Shown: positions 1 to 5,997 of the stretch, in pieces
Numbering within the stretch: the stretch's first letter is position 1
Layout of the letters: the number at the start of each line of letters is the position of its first letter
Assembly (NCBI GenBank): GCA_021823875.1
Contig: JAKAMD010000226.1
Location: 1 to 5,997, forward strand
Direction of reading: 5' to 3'
Source of the DNA: Pseudomonadota bacterium
GTDB taxonomy: Bacteria; Pseudomonadota; Alphaproteobacteria; Rhizobiales; Xanthobacteraceae
Length of the DNA: 5,997 nt
Notes under the pieces: generated by a model
The model's input: only the letters and a program-made list of their open reading frames with translations
What the model was told of the DNA's origin: nothing
Databases searched by the model: none
Position numbers and translations under genes: made by a program

Positions 1-793
1 CCGTACGCCGCGCTCGATCGCCTCGAAGACAATAGGCTGCACCTCTCCTTCCTTCGAAACAAAGCCGCCGGGATGGCGCGTGAACGGATGCGCCAGCACA
101 TCGCCGGGTTCCATGATCGGCACCAGTTCGCGGATCAGTTCATCGGCGTCCGGAACTGGGCCTTCCTCGAGGCTCGGCCACAGTTGTCCGAGGTGGATAT
201 AAAGCGGTAGCCCGGTCTGACGGGCGATTTCGCGGCCGGTCTTGATGACGTCGAGCCCCCACCGTGATTGTCCACCGATCTCCGCGTGCGCCTTGATGCC
301 GCGCACGATGTCAAGGTTCTCCTTTGCCACACGAACGGTATGATCGATGTTGACGCCAGTCGGGCCGTAAAGGTCTGGATAGAGATGACCTTCAAGACCG
401 CCGACCAGATAGCACGAAATGAAACACAGCAGACGGCTATCCACTGTATTGACCAGGTAATGGCGAAAGCCGCCAATGGTCATGCAGCTCGGCCCCCCCC
501 TGGTCGATCAGCGTGGTAACGCCGGAGCGCACGCCTACCATATCCGGGTTGAGGCCGAAGCGCCCGGTTACGTGCTCGTAGACATGAGCGTGGGTGTCGA
601 TCATTCCGGCGGTGACGATCTTGCCGGCGAGGTCGATTCTTTCGCGGGCCGGTGCCTGCGATAGATCAGGCTCAAGGGCCGCGATCTTGCCGCCGCTGAC
701 GGCGAGGTCATAGCGGCCGTTGAGGCCAGTGACCGAGTCGATAATCGTTCCGCCGGTCAGAACAAGGTCAAAGGGAAACTGAGCGGTGTTCAC
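1..793 (-). pseudogene. Metal-dependent amidohydrolase/deacetylase-like gene, frameshifted and cut by the left edge
   Basis: The gene encodes an amidohydrolase-superfamily hydrolase (dihydroorotase/deacetylase-like, cytoplasmic) that would cleave an amide, cyclic amide or ester of unknown identity. From the GTG at 793 the first 100 codons show the usual N-terminal beta-strand (FDLVLTGGTIID) and the metal motif DTHAH (His68, His70). Frame is lost at the C run 493-500, and the original frame then stops at 439-437. Removing one G from the coding-strand run restores 164 open codons to the window edge. These contain probable ligands Lys167 (GIKAH, candidate carboxylated Lys), His200 (YIHLGQ) and His235 (LAHPFTRHPGG). 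The late Asp ligand and roughly the last third lie outside the window. GTG 793 is preferred because family proteins begin just before this strand and GGAG sits 5 bases upstream. An in-frame ATG at 868, also with GGAG 5 bases upstream, would add 25 residues. The family call is firm; the substrate is unknown. Confidence 0.8.
493..500. repeat. C8/G8 homopolymer at the frameshift point
   Basis: Eight consecutive C on the plus strand (G8 on the coding strand) lie inside the amidohydrolase gene. Seven G would keep the gene open: the coding strand would read Gln-Gly-Gly-Pro-Ser-Cys instead of the observed Gln-Gly-Gly-Ala-Glu-Leu and an early stop. Such runs are prone to polymerase slippage and to base-calling error, so real mutation, a variable tract and a sequencing artefact cannot be separated here. 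Confidence 0.75.
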
Positions 794-868
794 GGGCGCT
801 CCATTTGGATGTCGCGGTTCAACTTCACGCGGTTGTGTCGAAGCCAGGCACGTAGGCTGCTCGAGCAT

Positions 869-1344
869 TGAAGCTCCATCGGTGACTGCGCCTGTGTCAT
901 TTCAAACCCAACCGAACATTCGTCAGTGTACCCACAAATTGCATGCGCTGGCGTGTCGAAAAAAATGGCTTCGTTGCACAAATATTCGGCGCCAGCGCTG
1001 TTGCCTGTCGTACCGCTGCGCGATTCGACGCGTCTAGAAACTCGCTTTAATCTCGTCCGCGCATGCCGGCTGCGATCCGCTGTCCAACGGCGAACCAAAG
1101 GCGGCGGCAATGAAAACGTTGAGCGTTACGTTGCCTATCGGCGTCCCAATAGTTCAATTTGCATCGGCGGATGCGGTGTGGCTGCCAGTAAATTAAATTG
1201 CGCATGTCATCCACCGCGGGCTGCACCAACACGCGCCCGGTCGGTCCTAACTCCGCAATCTGTGCGACGTGAAATAAACCTCGATGAAAGAGAGGCAACG
1301 GCTTGGCGGGAAGCGGTTGGAGGAGCTTTGGCAGTGACCATGTC
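869..1344. other. Region of about 475 bases with no recognisable gene
   Basis: This stretch lies between the amidohydrolase start and the end of lysR. Open frames exist on both strands (plus 926-1348, minus 1110-790, minus 1394-1047). Their translations are rich in Arg, Cys and Ser, match no family I recognise and lack convincing start signals. It may carry the promoter of the amidohydrolase and the 3' end of the lysR transcript. I see no strong terminator. A run of seven A at 959-965 would be a T-run for minus-strand transcripts but has no good stem in front of it. A possible insertion-sequence end lies at 967-983. Confidence 0.5.
967..983 (+). repeat. Possible solitary IS903-group (IS5 family) terminal repeat
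   Basis: The 17 bases GGCTTCGTTGCACAAAT resemble the terminal inverted repeat of IS903-type elements, recalled as GGCTTTGTTGAATAAATC. If so, the element end is at 967 and the element body lay to the right. No second inverted copy and no transposase remnant is visible in the window, so at most this is a relic. The similarity is from memory and short enough to be chance. Confidence 0.25.
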
Positions 1345-2253
1345 CTAGGCGGCGCTTGCCGCAGTCGCAGCGCGTAAATCCTCGATGAAAACACTGATCA
1401 GCGGCTGTTGTGCGTCGCGCTTGCGGAAGGCGGCGTAATGGCTGGACAGGAAGCGATAGATCGAAGGCCTGATCGATCGCATCTCCCCCGTCTTCACCCA
1501 GTTTTCGCCGATGTGGGATGGCAGGAATCCGATGAACCGGCCGGAGAGAATCAACATCGCCTGCGCTTCCATGTGAATGACCCGCGCGCTGGCGCGTGGA
1601 TGATTCACCCGGTAGAGGTCCTCAAGATGCCGGTAGCCGCGCACGGAAAACAGCGCCTGCTCGATGTCGGCATTGGTGATCGCCGCCTGCGGTTTGTTGA
1701 ACAACGGATGGCCGCGGCCACAAAACAGCTCCTGTTCCTCGCGGTGCAGCGCGACATAGGTGACGCCGGGCGCCCGCTGCGAGAAGGGGCCGATCACGAC
1801 GTCACGCCGGCCGTCGGCGATCGATTGTTCGAGATCGTGGGGCGTTCCCAATTCGAGGTCGATGAAAACCGCCGGCCCGCGGTCCATGAAGCGGTGGATG
1901 ACGCCTTGCAGCCCGAGCTGCGGGCTGGTGACGACCCCGTCGACGATGCCGATCCGCAGCCGTCCCGACAGTTTTCCATTTGATGGAGTGAGCCGTTGCT
2001 GGAAGGCGTCGATATCGGAAAAAAGCTGCTTGGCCGCCGCATAGGCCGCTTCCCCGAACGGAGTCAGGTGGAAGCCCTTGCGGCCGCGCACGCACAGCGA
2101 CTCGCCGAGATTGCGTTCGAGGGCGGCGAGATGGGTGCTCAGCGTCGACTGGGAAAGATTGAGCGCGATCTGGGCGTCGGCAAAGCTGCCCGCCTCGGCC
2201 AGAACCATAAAAACCCGGAGGAGCCTGAGGTCGATATTATCAAGTCGGCGCAC
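1345..2253 (-). CDS. LysR-type transcriptional regulator
   Basis: A 302-residue LysR-family regulator, normal length for the family. It is expected to bind DNA as a tetramer and to respond to a small-molecule inducer. The N-terminal winged helix-turn-helix spans about residues 8-67 (LRVFMVLAEAGSF, then LSQSTLSTHLAALE, then LTPFGEAAY). A linker helix (about 68-90) leads to the effector-binding domain from about residue 97 (GRLRIGIVDG) to 296, including IGFLPSHIGE at 241-250. The start is a GTG at 2253-2251 preceded by AGGGA 8 bases upstream. No ATG lies close by in frame, and the next Met is inside the first domain. It is transcribed away from the ABC transporter operon, the classic position for a LysR activator of the neighbouring genes that also represses itself. 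Inducer unknown; the target is inferred from position. Confidence 0.92.
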   Translation of the reverse strand: MRRLDNIDLRLLRVFMVLAEAGSFADAQIALNLSQSTLSTHLAALERNLGESLCVRGRKGFHLTPFGEAAYAAAKQLFSDIDAFQQRLTPSNGKLSGRLRIGIVDGVVTSPQLGLQGVIHRFMDRGPAVFIDLELGTPHDLEQSIADGRRDVVIGPFSQRAPGVTYVALHREEQELFCGRGHPLFNKPQAAITNADIEQALFSVRGYRHLEDLYRVNHPRASARVIHMEAQAMLILSGRFIGFLPSHIGENWVKTGEMRSIRPSIYRFLSSHYAAFRKRDAQQPLISVFIEDLRAATAASAA

Positions 2254-2416
2254 GGAATAAGTCCCTGTATTATCGATATTTATCGCCGTTTCGCGGCTTC
2301 CCCTGAGGGCAGTTTACATTGAGAAACGTCGATATTTTGATCGAATAATACGAATTTTTTTCGATGCAACAAAGGCCCTATGCTGCAACGCACAAGCCAA
2401 GCAGCAAAGGTGCCAT
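2254..2416. promoter_or_regulatory. Divergent control region between lysR and the transporter operon
   Basis: These 163 bases separate the two divergent start codons and are clearly more AT-rich than the flanking genes, especially 2254-2370. They hold exact TCGATATT copies at 2273 and 2329 (a third is at 2231, just inside lysR), the palindrome CGATA-TT-TATCG at 2274-2285, TCGAT-N6-ATCGA at 2329-2344, and ATCGAA-N14-TTCGAT at 2340-2365. A dyad GTTT-N8-AAAC at 2312-2327 contains the T-N11-A pattern typical of LysR boxes. The region must carry both promoters; assignment of operators to the LysR protein is inference. Confidence 0.65.
2313..2341 (+). promoter_or_regulatory. Candidate sigma-70 type promoter of the transporter operon
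   Basis: TTTACA at 2313-2318 (5 of 6 to TTGACA) is followed after 17 bases by TTTGAT at 2336-2341 (4 of 6 to TATAAT). Transcription would start near 2348, about 70 bases before the ATG at 2417. The weak -10 fits a promoter needing an activator, and the -35 overlaps the GTTT-N8-AAAC dyad, as seen at LysR-activated promoters. This is prediction by eye only. Confidence 0.35.
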
Positions 2417-3424
2417 ATGAACGGGTTGCAACGTTTTTTGGGCGTGGGATTTGCCCTCGGCCTTGCTTTCTACTCCGTCCAGGCGTCAGCCGTCGAAAAA
2501 ATCCGCATCCTCTTTCCCACTTGGTCGGGCTACGCGCCCGTCTTCGTCGCCAACGACCTCGGTTACTTCAAGAAAGAGGGGATCGAGGTCGATGCGAAAT
2601 TCGAGGACGAGCGCGCCAACGTCATGGCGGCGATGGCGCGCGGCGACATCGAGATGGATATGCGAACCGTCGGCGAATATCAGGGCCGGCCGCGCGACGC
2701 CAAGACGCCGGGCGTCATCATCGGCACCATCGACGAGTCGCTAGGCGGCGACGGCGTGGTGGCTGACGGATCGATCAAGTCGGTCGCCAACCTCAAGGGC
2801 AAGACTGTCGCGGTCGAGCCGAACATCCCGGCGCGCCTTCTCTTGCAGCTCGAGCTCAAGAAGGTGCACATGACGCTCAAGGATCTGACCATCAAGCAGA
2901 TCGCGACAGCGGACACGGTGGCCGTCTTCTCCAATTCGTCGATCGCGGCGGTCGCTACCTATGAGCCGTTCCAGTCGCAGGCGCTGAAGACGCTGGCTCA
3001 GCGCAAGCCGCACCTGCTGACCTCGTCGAAGGACTATCCCGGCTACATCGTCGACGTCATCATTGTGCGCGCCGACGATCTGAAGGCGCATCCGGACAAG
3101 TATCGCAAGTTCATGATCGCGGTATTCAAGGCGATCGACTATTTGAAGAGTAATCCTGACGACTTCATGAAGCTTGCCGCGCCGCATTTCAAGCTGAGCC
3201 CGGCCGATTTCAAGAGCTCGATCGACGGCAGTCTTGTCTACACTGATTATGCCCAGACCGCGAAGTTCTTCGGCACACCGAAGAACCCCGGCTCGCTCTA
3301 CAAGGTCTTCGATATCGTCATGGGTCTGAACCTGGAAAACGGCGCTGCCGACAACAAGCTCAGTGCCAAGGCGTCGATCACCAGCTCGGTCATGGCCTCC
3401 ATCAAGCCCGGTGACATTAAATGA
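2417..3424 (+). CDS. ABC transporter periplasmic substrate-binding protein, NMT1/SsuA/TauA-like
   Basis: A 335-residue periplasmic solute-binding protein that would deliver its ligand to the permease encoded next. Residues 1-25 form a signal peptide (Arg6, hydrophobic core 7-21, cleavage likely after ASA at 23-25). There is no lipobox Cys, so the protein is soluble. Family features include a first lobe with GYAPVFVANDLGYFKKEGIEV (37-58, in pieces), ESLGGDGVVA (107-116, the S-x-G-x-DG pattern of this family), the domain crossover LKGKTVAVE (126-134) and TYEPF (181-185), which lies where related proteins contact ligand. The ATG at 2417 has AAAGG 6 bases upstream. Its stop overlaps the permease start by 4 bases. 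The family transports nitrate, sulfonates, taurine, pyrimidine precursors and aromatic acids, so the ligand cannot be named. It is the first gene of the operon. Confidence 0.9.
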   Translation: MNGLQRFLGVGFALGLAFYSVQASAVEKIRILFPTWSGYAPVFVANDLGYFKKEGIEVDAKFEDERANVMAAMARGDIEMDMRTVGEYQGRPRDAKTPGVIIGTIDESLGGDGVVADGSIKSVANLKGKTVAVEPNIPARLLLQLELKKVHMTLKDLTIKQIATADTVAVFSNSSIAAVATYEPFQSQALKTLAQRKPHLLTSSKDYPGYIVDVIIVRADDLKAHPDKYRKFMIAVFKAIDYLKSNPDDFMKLAAPHFKLSPADFKSSIDGSLVYTDYAQTAKFFGTPKNPGSLYKVFDIVMGLNLENGAADNKLSAKASITSSVMASIKPGDIK

Positions 3425-4290
3425 GCGACCAGACAGCCGCGATTGACATTCCGGCTGTGCAAACTGAACCGCGCCAGAAACCGGTCGAGGCGCCGAACGA
3501 AAACGGCGCGGGAGGTGGCATGTTCGCTTTCCGTGCCGCGTTGCCTCAGCGGATTGAGGCAGCTATCGCCGTCGGTTGGTGCCTCGTGCTGCTGCTGGCC
3601 TGGGAGGTTTCGGTGCGAATGGGCTGGGTCTCCAGCCTGTTCTTCCCGCCGCCGAGCATCGTCTTGACCCGACTGTGGGAAATGACGGCGCACGAGGATC
3701 TCATCTACCAGGCCGGTGTTTCGACCTTGCGCGTGTGGATGGCGTTCGGCGTGTCGGCGCTGATGGCGGTGCCGATCGGCATCGTCATGAGCAGCTATCG
3801 TGTGGTCGGCGCGGCGCTCGAGCCGGTGATCGATTTCATCCGCTACCTGCCGGTTCCTGCCCTGGTGCCGCTCAGCATCATCTGGCTGGGCGTCGGCGAG
3901 GAAACCAAAATCTTCCTGCTCTGGCTCGGCACGTTCTTCCAGCTGGTGCTGCTGATCGCGGACGATGCCCGGCGCGCGCCGCATGAATATATCGAGATCG
4001 CCTTCACGGTCGGCGCCAAGCCGAGGCATATCCTGACCGACGTGTGCTTCCGCTCGATGTTGCCGAGCATGTTCGACAGCTTCCGCATCACGCTCGGCTG
4101 GTGCTGGACCTATCTGATCATCGCTGAGATCGTGGCCGCCGATTCCGGCCTCGGCTTCGTCATCTGGACCGCCCGGCGCTACATGCACACCGCCGACGTG
4201 ATGGCCGGTGTTGTCGCCATCGGCATCATCGGCCTGGTCACCGATCAGATTCTGCGCCGCATGCACAAACGCCTGTTCCGCTATCTCTGA
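3421..4290 (+). CDS. ABC transporter permease, SsuC/TauC-like
   Basis: A 289-residue inner-membrane permease of the binding-protein-dependent type, probably acting as a homodimer. A polar N-terminal tail of about 43 residues is followed by hydrophobic segments near 46-63, 103-123, 143-157, 163-181, 223-239 and 259-277, consistent with six transmembrane helices. The cytoplasmic EAA-type coupling loop lies at about 191-214 (EIAFTVGAKPRHI, then a conserved LP at 214-215) and docks on the ATPase. FFPPPS (74-79) is typical of nitrate/sulfonate permeases. ATG 3421 overlaps the preceding stop as ATGA, with GGTGA 6 bases upstream, so translation is probably coupled. Eleven bases separate it from the ATPase gene. 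The substrate is set by the binding protein and is unknown. Confidence 0.92.
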   Translation: MSDQTAAIDIPAVQTEPRQKPVEAPNENGAGGGMFAFRAALPQRIEAAIAVGWCLVLLLAWEVSVRMGWVSSLFFPPPSIVLTRLWEMTAHEDLIYQAGVSTLRVWMAFGVSALMAVPIGIVMSSYRVVGAALEPVIDFIRYLPVPALVPLSIIWLGVGEETKIFLLWLGTFFQLVLLIADDARRAPHEYIEIAFTVGAKPRHILTDVCFRSMLPSMFDSFRITLGWCWTYLIIAEIVAADSGLGFVIWTARRYMHTADVMAGVVAIGIIGLVTDQILRRMHKRLFRYL

Positions 4291-4301
4291 ACGGTGAGCG
4301 C

Positions 4302-5078
4302 ATGAGCGAGCCCTATCTCTTCTTTCATGGCATCACCAAGCGGTTCGGCGACACTGAAGTGGTCGCGCCGTTCTTCGACCTCAAGATCGCGCACAACGAA
4401 TTTGTGGTGTTCCTCGGGCCTTCCGGTTGCGGCAAGACCACGCTGATGCGCATGGTCGGCGGCTTGGAGATGCCGACCACTGGGCAGATTCTGCTTGAGG
4501 GCGAGCTTGCCGGGCCTCCCGACCGCCGACGCGGCATGGTGTTCCAGTCTTATTCGTCCTTTCCCTGGCTGACGCTGGCCGAGAATGTCGCCTACGGCAT
4601 GCGCTACCGCGGCGACTTGTCGGCGGAGGAAAAGCGCGAGCGCTGCAGCCACTACCTCGAAATGGTGGGGCTGGCCGATTTCGCCGATGCCTATCCGAAC
4701 CGCGTCTCCGGCGGCATGCGCCAACGGGTGGCGATCGCCCGCACGCTCGCCGCCGGCTCCGAGGTGCTGTTGATGGACGAGCCGTTCGGCGCGCTCGACG
4801 CTCAGCGGCGCGAACGATTGCAGGCCGAACTGCGCAAGATCCACCGGCGCGACGCCAAGACCGTGGTCTTCGTCACCCATGACGTGGAGGAGGCGGTGTT
4901 CCTGGCCGACCGCATTATCGTGTTTTCGCGCCGGCCGGCGCGCATGCTCGCCGATCTCGACGTGCTGTCCATTTTGGGGCCTGACCGGCCGATCAGCTTG
5001 CGCGACGAGGAGCGCTTCTTCCGGCTGCGCACTGAGGTGCTGCAGATGGTGCGCGCCGCCGCCGGGGACGACGAATGA
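4302..5078 (+). CDS. ABC transporter ATP-binding protein, SsuB/TauB-like
   Basis: A 258-residue cytoplasmic ATPase that powers import through the upstream permease. All nucleotide-binding motifs are intact: Walker A GPSGCGKTT (39-47, Lys45), Q-loop Gln82, signature VSGGMRQR (135-142), Walker B VLLMDEP (155-161, catalytic Glu160), D-loop GALD (163-166) and H-loop His193. PFGALD after Walker B and the RPARMLADLDV tail are typical of the nitrate/taurine/sulfonate ATPase group, as is the length. The ATG at 4302 has GGTGAG just upstream. The stop overlaps the next start as ATGA (5075-5078), so this transporter gene is translationally coupled to a catabolic enzyme gene. The motif count supports an active enzyme; the transported compound is not indicated. 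Confidence 0.95.
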   Translation: MSEPYLFFHGITKRFGDTEVVAPFFDLKIAHNEFVVFLGPSGCGKTTLMRMVGGLEMPTTGQILLEGELAGPPDRRRGMVFQSYSSFPWLTLAENVAYGMRYRGDLSAEEKRERCSHYLEMVGLADFADAYPNRVSGGMRQRVAIARTLAAGSEVLLMDEPFGALDAQRRERLQAELRKIHRRDAKTVVFVTHDVEEAVFLADRIIVFSRRPARMLADLDVLSILGPDRPISLRDEERFFRLRTEVLQMVRAAAGDDE

Positions 5079-5830
5079 TCTCGGACCTGCGGCAGCGCGT
5101 TGTACTGATCACCGGTGCCAGCCGCGGCATCGGCCTGGGCGTCGCCGGCGCTTTCGCGGCGGCTGGCGCCACGGTGTATCTGCTCGCCGATGACCCGGTC
5201 GTTACAGCGGCCGCCGAGCGCATCGGCGCCACCGGGTATGTGGCCGATATCACGCATAGCGACAAGGTTGCAGCCGTGCTTGCGCGCATCGACCGCATCG
5301 ACGTGCTGGTCAACAACGCCGGCCTCGAGCGCATGACGCCGGTTGCCGATACTAGCGCCGAGAATGAGGCCGTGTTCCGCCGAGTCGTCGAGATCAACGT
5401 GGTAGGCACCTTCATCGTCACCTCGTTGACGCTGCCCAAGCTCCGCGATGGCGGCCGCATCATCAACACCGCCTCGGTCTGGGGCCGGGTCGGGGAGCCG
5501 CTGTTCGGCGCCTATGTTGCCTCGAAGCACGCCGTACTGGGTCTCACCAAGACCTGGGCCAAGGAGCTGGGCCCGCGCAATATCACCGTCAACGCAGTCT
5601 GTCCGGGCTGGGTCAAGACCGAAGCGTCGATGCGTTCGCTCAACCGCATGGCGGAGCGCACCGGCATGGACGAAGACGTGCTGCTCACCGACATTCTCGC
5701 CGCGCAAGCCTTACCGGGTCTGATGGAGCCCCAAGACGTCGCCGGCCCCTATCTTTTCCTGGCTTCGGCGCTCGCCGCCAACGTCACCGGACAGAGTCTC
5801 GGCGTCGATCGTGGGGAACTGCCATGGTAG
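5075..5830 (+). CDS. Short-chain dehydrogenase/reductase (SDR family)
   Basis: A 251-residue classical SDR, full length, expected to oxidise a secondary alcohol or reduce a ketone with NAD(P). It shows TGASRGIG (13-20), Asp58 (ADIT), NNAG (80-83), Asn108, catalytic Ser134 and Tyr147-x3-Lys151, so the catalytic tetrad is complete. At the end of the second beta-strand there is Ala38-Asp39-Asp40 rather than Asp at 38, and Arg17 lies in the glycine loop, so NAD versus NADP preference is ambiguous. PGWVKTEASM (177-186) leads into a substrate loop, and the C-terminus VTGQSLGVDRGELPW is normal for the fold. GGGGA lies 6 bases before ATG 5075. The gene overlaps the ATPase by 4 bases and the next SDR by 7. 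Co-transcription suggests it acts on the imported compound or its product; the substrate is unknown. Confidence 0.93.
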   Translation: MISDLRQRVVLITGASRGIGLGVAGAFAAAGATVYLLADDPVVTAAAERIGATGYVADITHSDKVAAVLARIDRIDVLVNNAGLERMTPVADTSAENEAVFRRVVEINVVGTFIVTSLTLPKLRDGGRIINTASVWGRVGEPLFGAYVASKHAVLGLTKTWAKELGPRNITVNAVCPGWVKTEASMRSLNRMAERTGMDEDVLLTDILAAQALPGLMEPQDVAGPYLFLASALAANVTGQSLGVDRGELPW

Positions 5831-5997
5831 TGGCGCTGGCGGGCAAGCGCGCGCTCATCACTGGCGCCGCCAATGGCATCGGGCGTGCGGCCTTCGACGC
5901 CTTCGAGGCGGCCGGTGCGACCATCCTCGGTCTCGATATCGCACCGCCGCAGGCACTCGCCGATCAATTCGTCAAAGCCGATCTCGCCGATGAGATC
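5824..5997 (+). CDS. Second short-chain dehydrogenase/reductase, 5' part only (cut by right edge)
   Basis: The first 58 codons of another SDR. They show the cofactor-binding start LAGKRALITGAANGIG (TGAANGIG at 13-20), a second beta-strand ending in Asp38 (ILGLDIA), which in this family usually means NAD rather than NADP, and Asp53 (KADLAD) matching the adenine-contacting Asp. The catalytic Ser/Tyr/Lys part lies beyond the window. ATG 5824 overlaps the end of the upstream SDR by 7 bases (5824-5830), with GGGGA 6 bases before it, so the two are probably co-translated. Its difference from the first SDR in the cofactor loop suggests a separate step rather than a simple duplicate. Confidence 0.88.
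   Translation, partial: MVVALAGKRALITGAANGIGRAAFDAFEAAGATILGLDIAPPQALADQFVKADLADEI

Noticed and set aside
790..1110. Minus-strand 106-codon frame ending in a TGA that overlaps the amidohydrolase GTG
   Set aside because: The stop/start overlap looks like coupling, but the protein is unrecognisable and its composition is not gene-like.
1161..1174. Small hairpin GCATC-GGCG-GATGC
   Set aside because: It has a five-base stem with no following T-run on either strand, so it does not qualify as a terminator.
1172..1187. Minus-strand TGGCAG...CCGCA resembling a sigma-54 promoter
   Set aside because: Only the GG-N10-GC core and the first bases fit. The -12 element is poor and the site is 300 or more bases from the gene start.
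926..1348. Plus-strand 140-codon frame in the intergenic region
   Set aside because: It has no recognisable domain, is Arg/Cys/Ser-rich, has no good ribosome site, and runs into the end of lysR. It is treated as chance.
1408..1983. Plus-strand open frame (191 codons) inside lysR
   Set aside because: The opposite strand encodes a complete LysR protein. This frame is an antisense shadow.
2380..2766. Plus-strand 128-codon frame starting just before the binding-protein gene
   Set aside because: It overlaps the binding-protein gene in another frame and becomes an Arg/Gly/His-rich string, as expected for a shadow.
3298..4266. Long minus-strand open frame (322 codons) opposite the permease gene
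   Set aside because: It is antisense to a clear permease. Its translation is a His/Asp/Arg/Gln-rich string typical of the reverse of GC-rich coding DNA and has no recognisable domain.
4802..5707. Minus-strand open frame (301 codons) opposite the ATPase end and first SDR
   Set aside because: Its composition mirrors the opposite strand, it spans two well-supported genes, and it shows no family motifs.

Overview
The window reads as GC-rich chromosomal DNA of an alphaproteobacterium, probably a member of the Hyphomicrobiales (rhizobial type). This is inferred from the strong preference for GCC/GTC/ATC/CTC-type codons, the tightly packed operon and the catabolic gene content. No rRNA, tRNA or CRISPR array was seen, and the genus cannot be fixed from the sequence alone.

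Left part, minus strand: positions 1 to about 793 (or 868) hold the 5' two-thirds of a metal-dependent amidohydrolase/deacetylase-type gene that runs off the left edge. It carries a +1 frameshift in a run of eight C (G on the coding strand) at 493-500. The sequence on both sides of the run is clearly one protein family, so this is a recent pseudogene, a sequencing error or a slippage-prone tract. About 475 bases (869-1344) without a recognisable gene follow. They contain one short sequence resembling the terminal repeat of IS903-group insertion sequences (967-983).

Centre: a LysR-type regulator (2253-1345, minus strand) is divergent from an operon on the plus strand. The AT-rich space between them (2254-2416) holds three exact copies of TCGATATT (the first just inside lysR), several TCGAT/ATCGA half-sites and a plausible -35/-10 pair, and is the likely control region.

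Right part, plus strand: five genes lie nearly end to end. They are a secreted substrate-binding protein (2417-3424), an inner-membrane permease (3421-4290), an ATPase (4302-5078), a short-chain dehydrogenase (5075-5830) and a second short-chain dehydrogenase cut by the right edge (5824 onward). Junctions are a 4-bp overlap, an 11-bp gap, a 4-bp overlap and a 7-bp overlap. The transporter is of the nitrate/sulfonate/taurine (SsuABC/TauABC, NMT1) type. The simplest reading is an inducible uptake-and-oxidation operon: LysR senses a small organic compound, the ABC system imports it, and two dehydrogenases act on an alcohol or ketone group. The substrate is not identifiable from this sequence.
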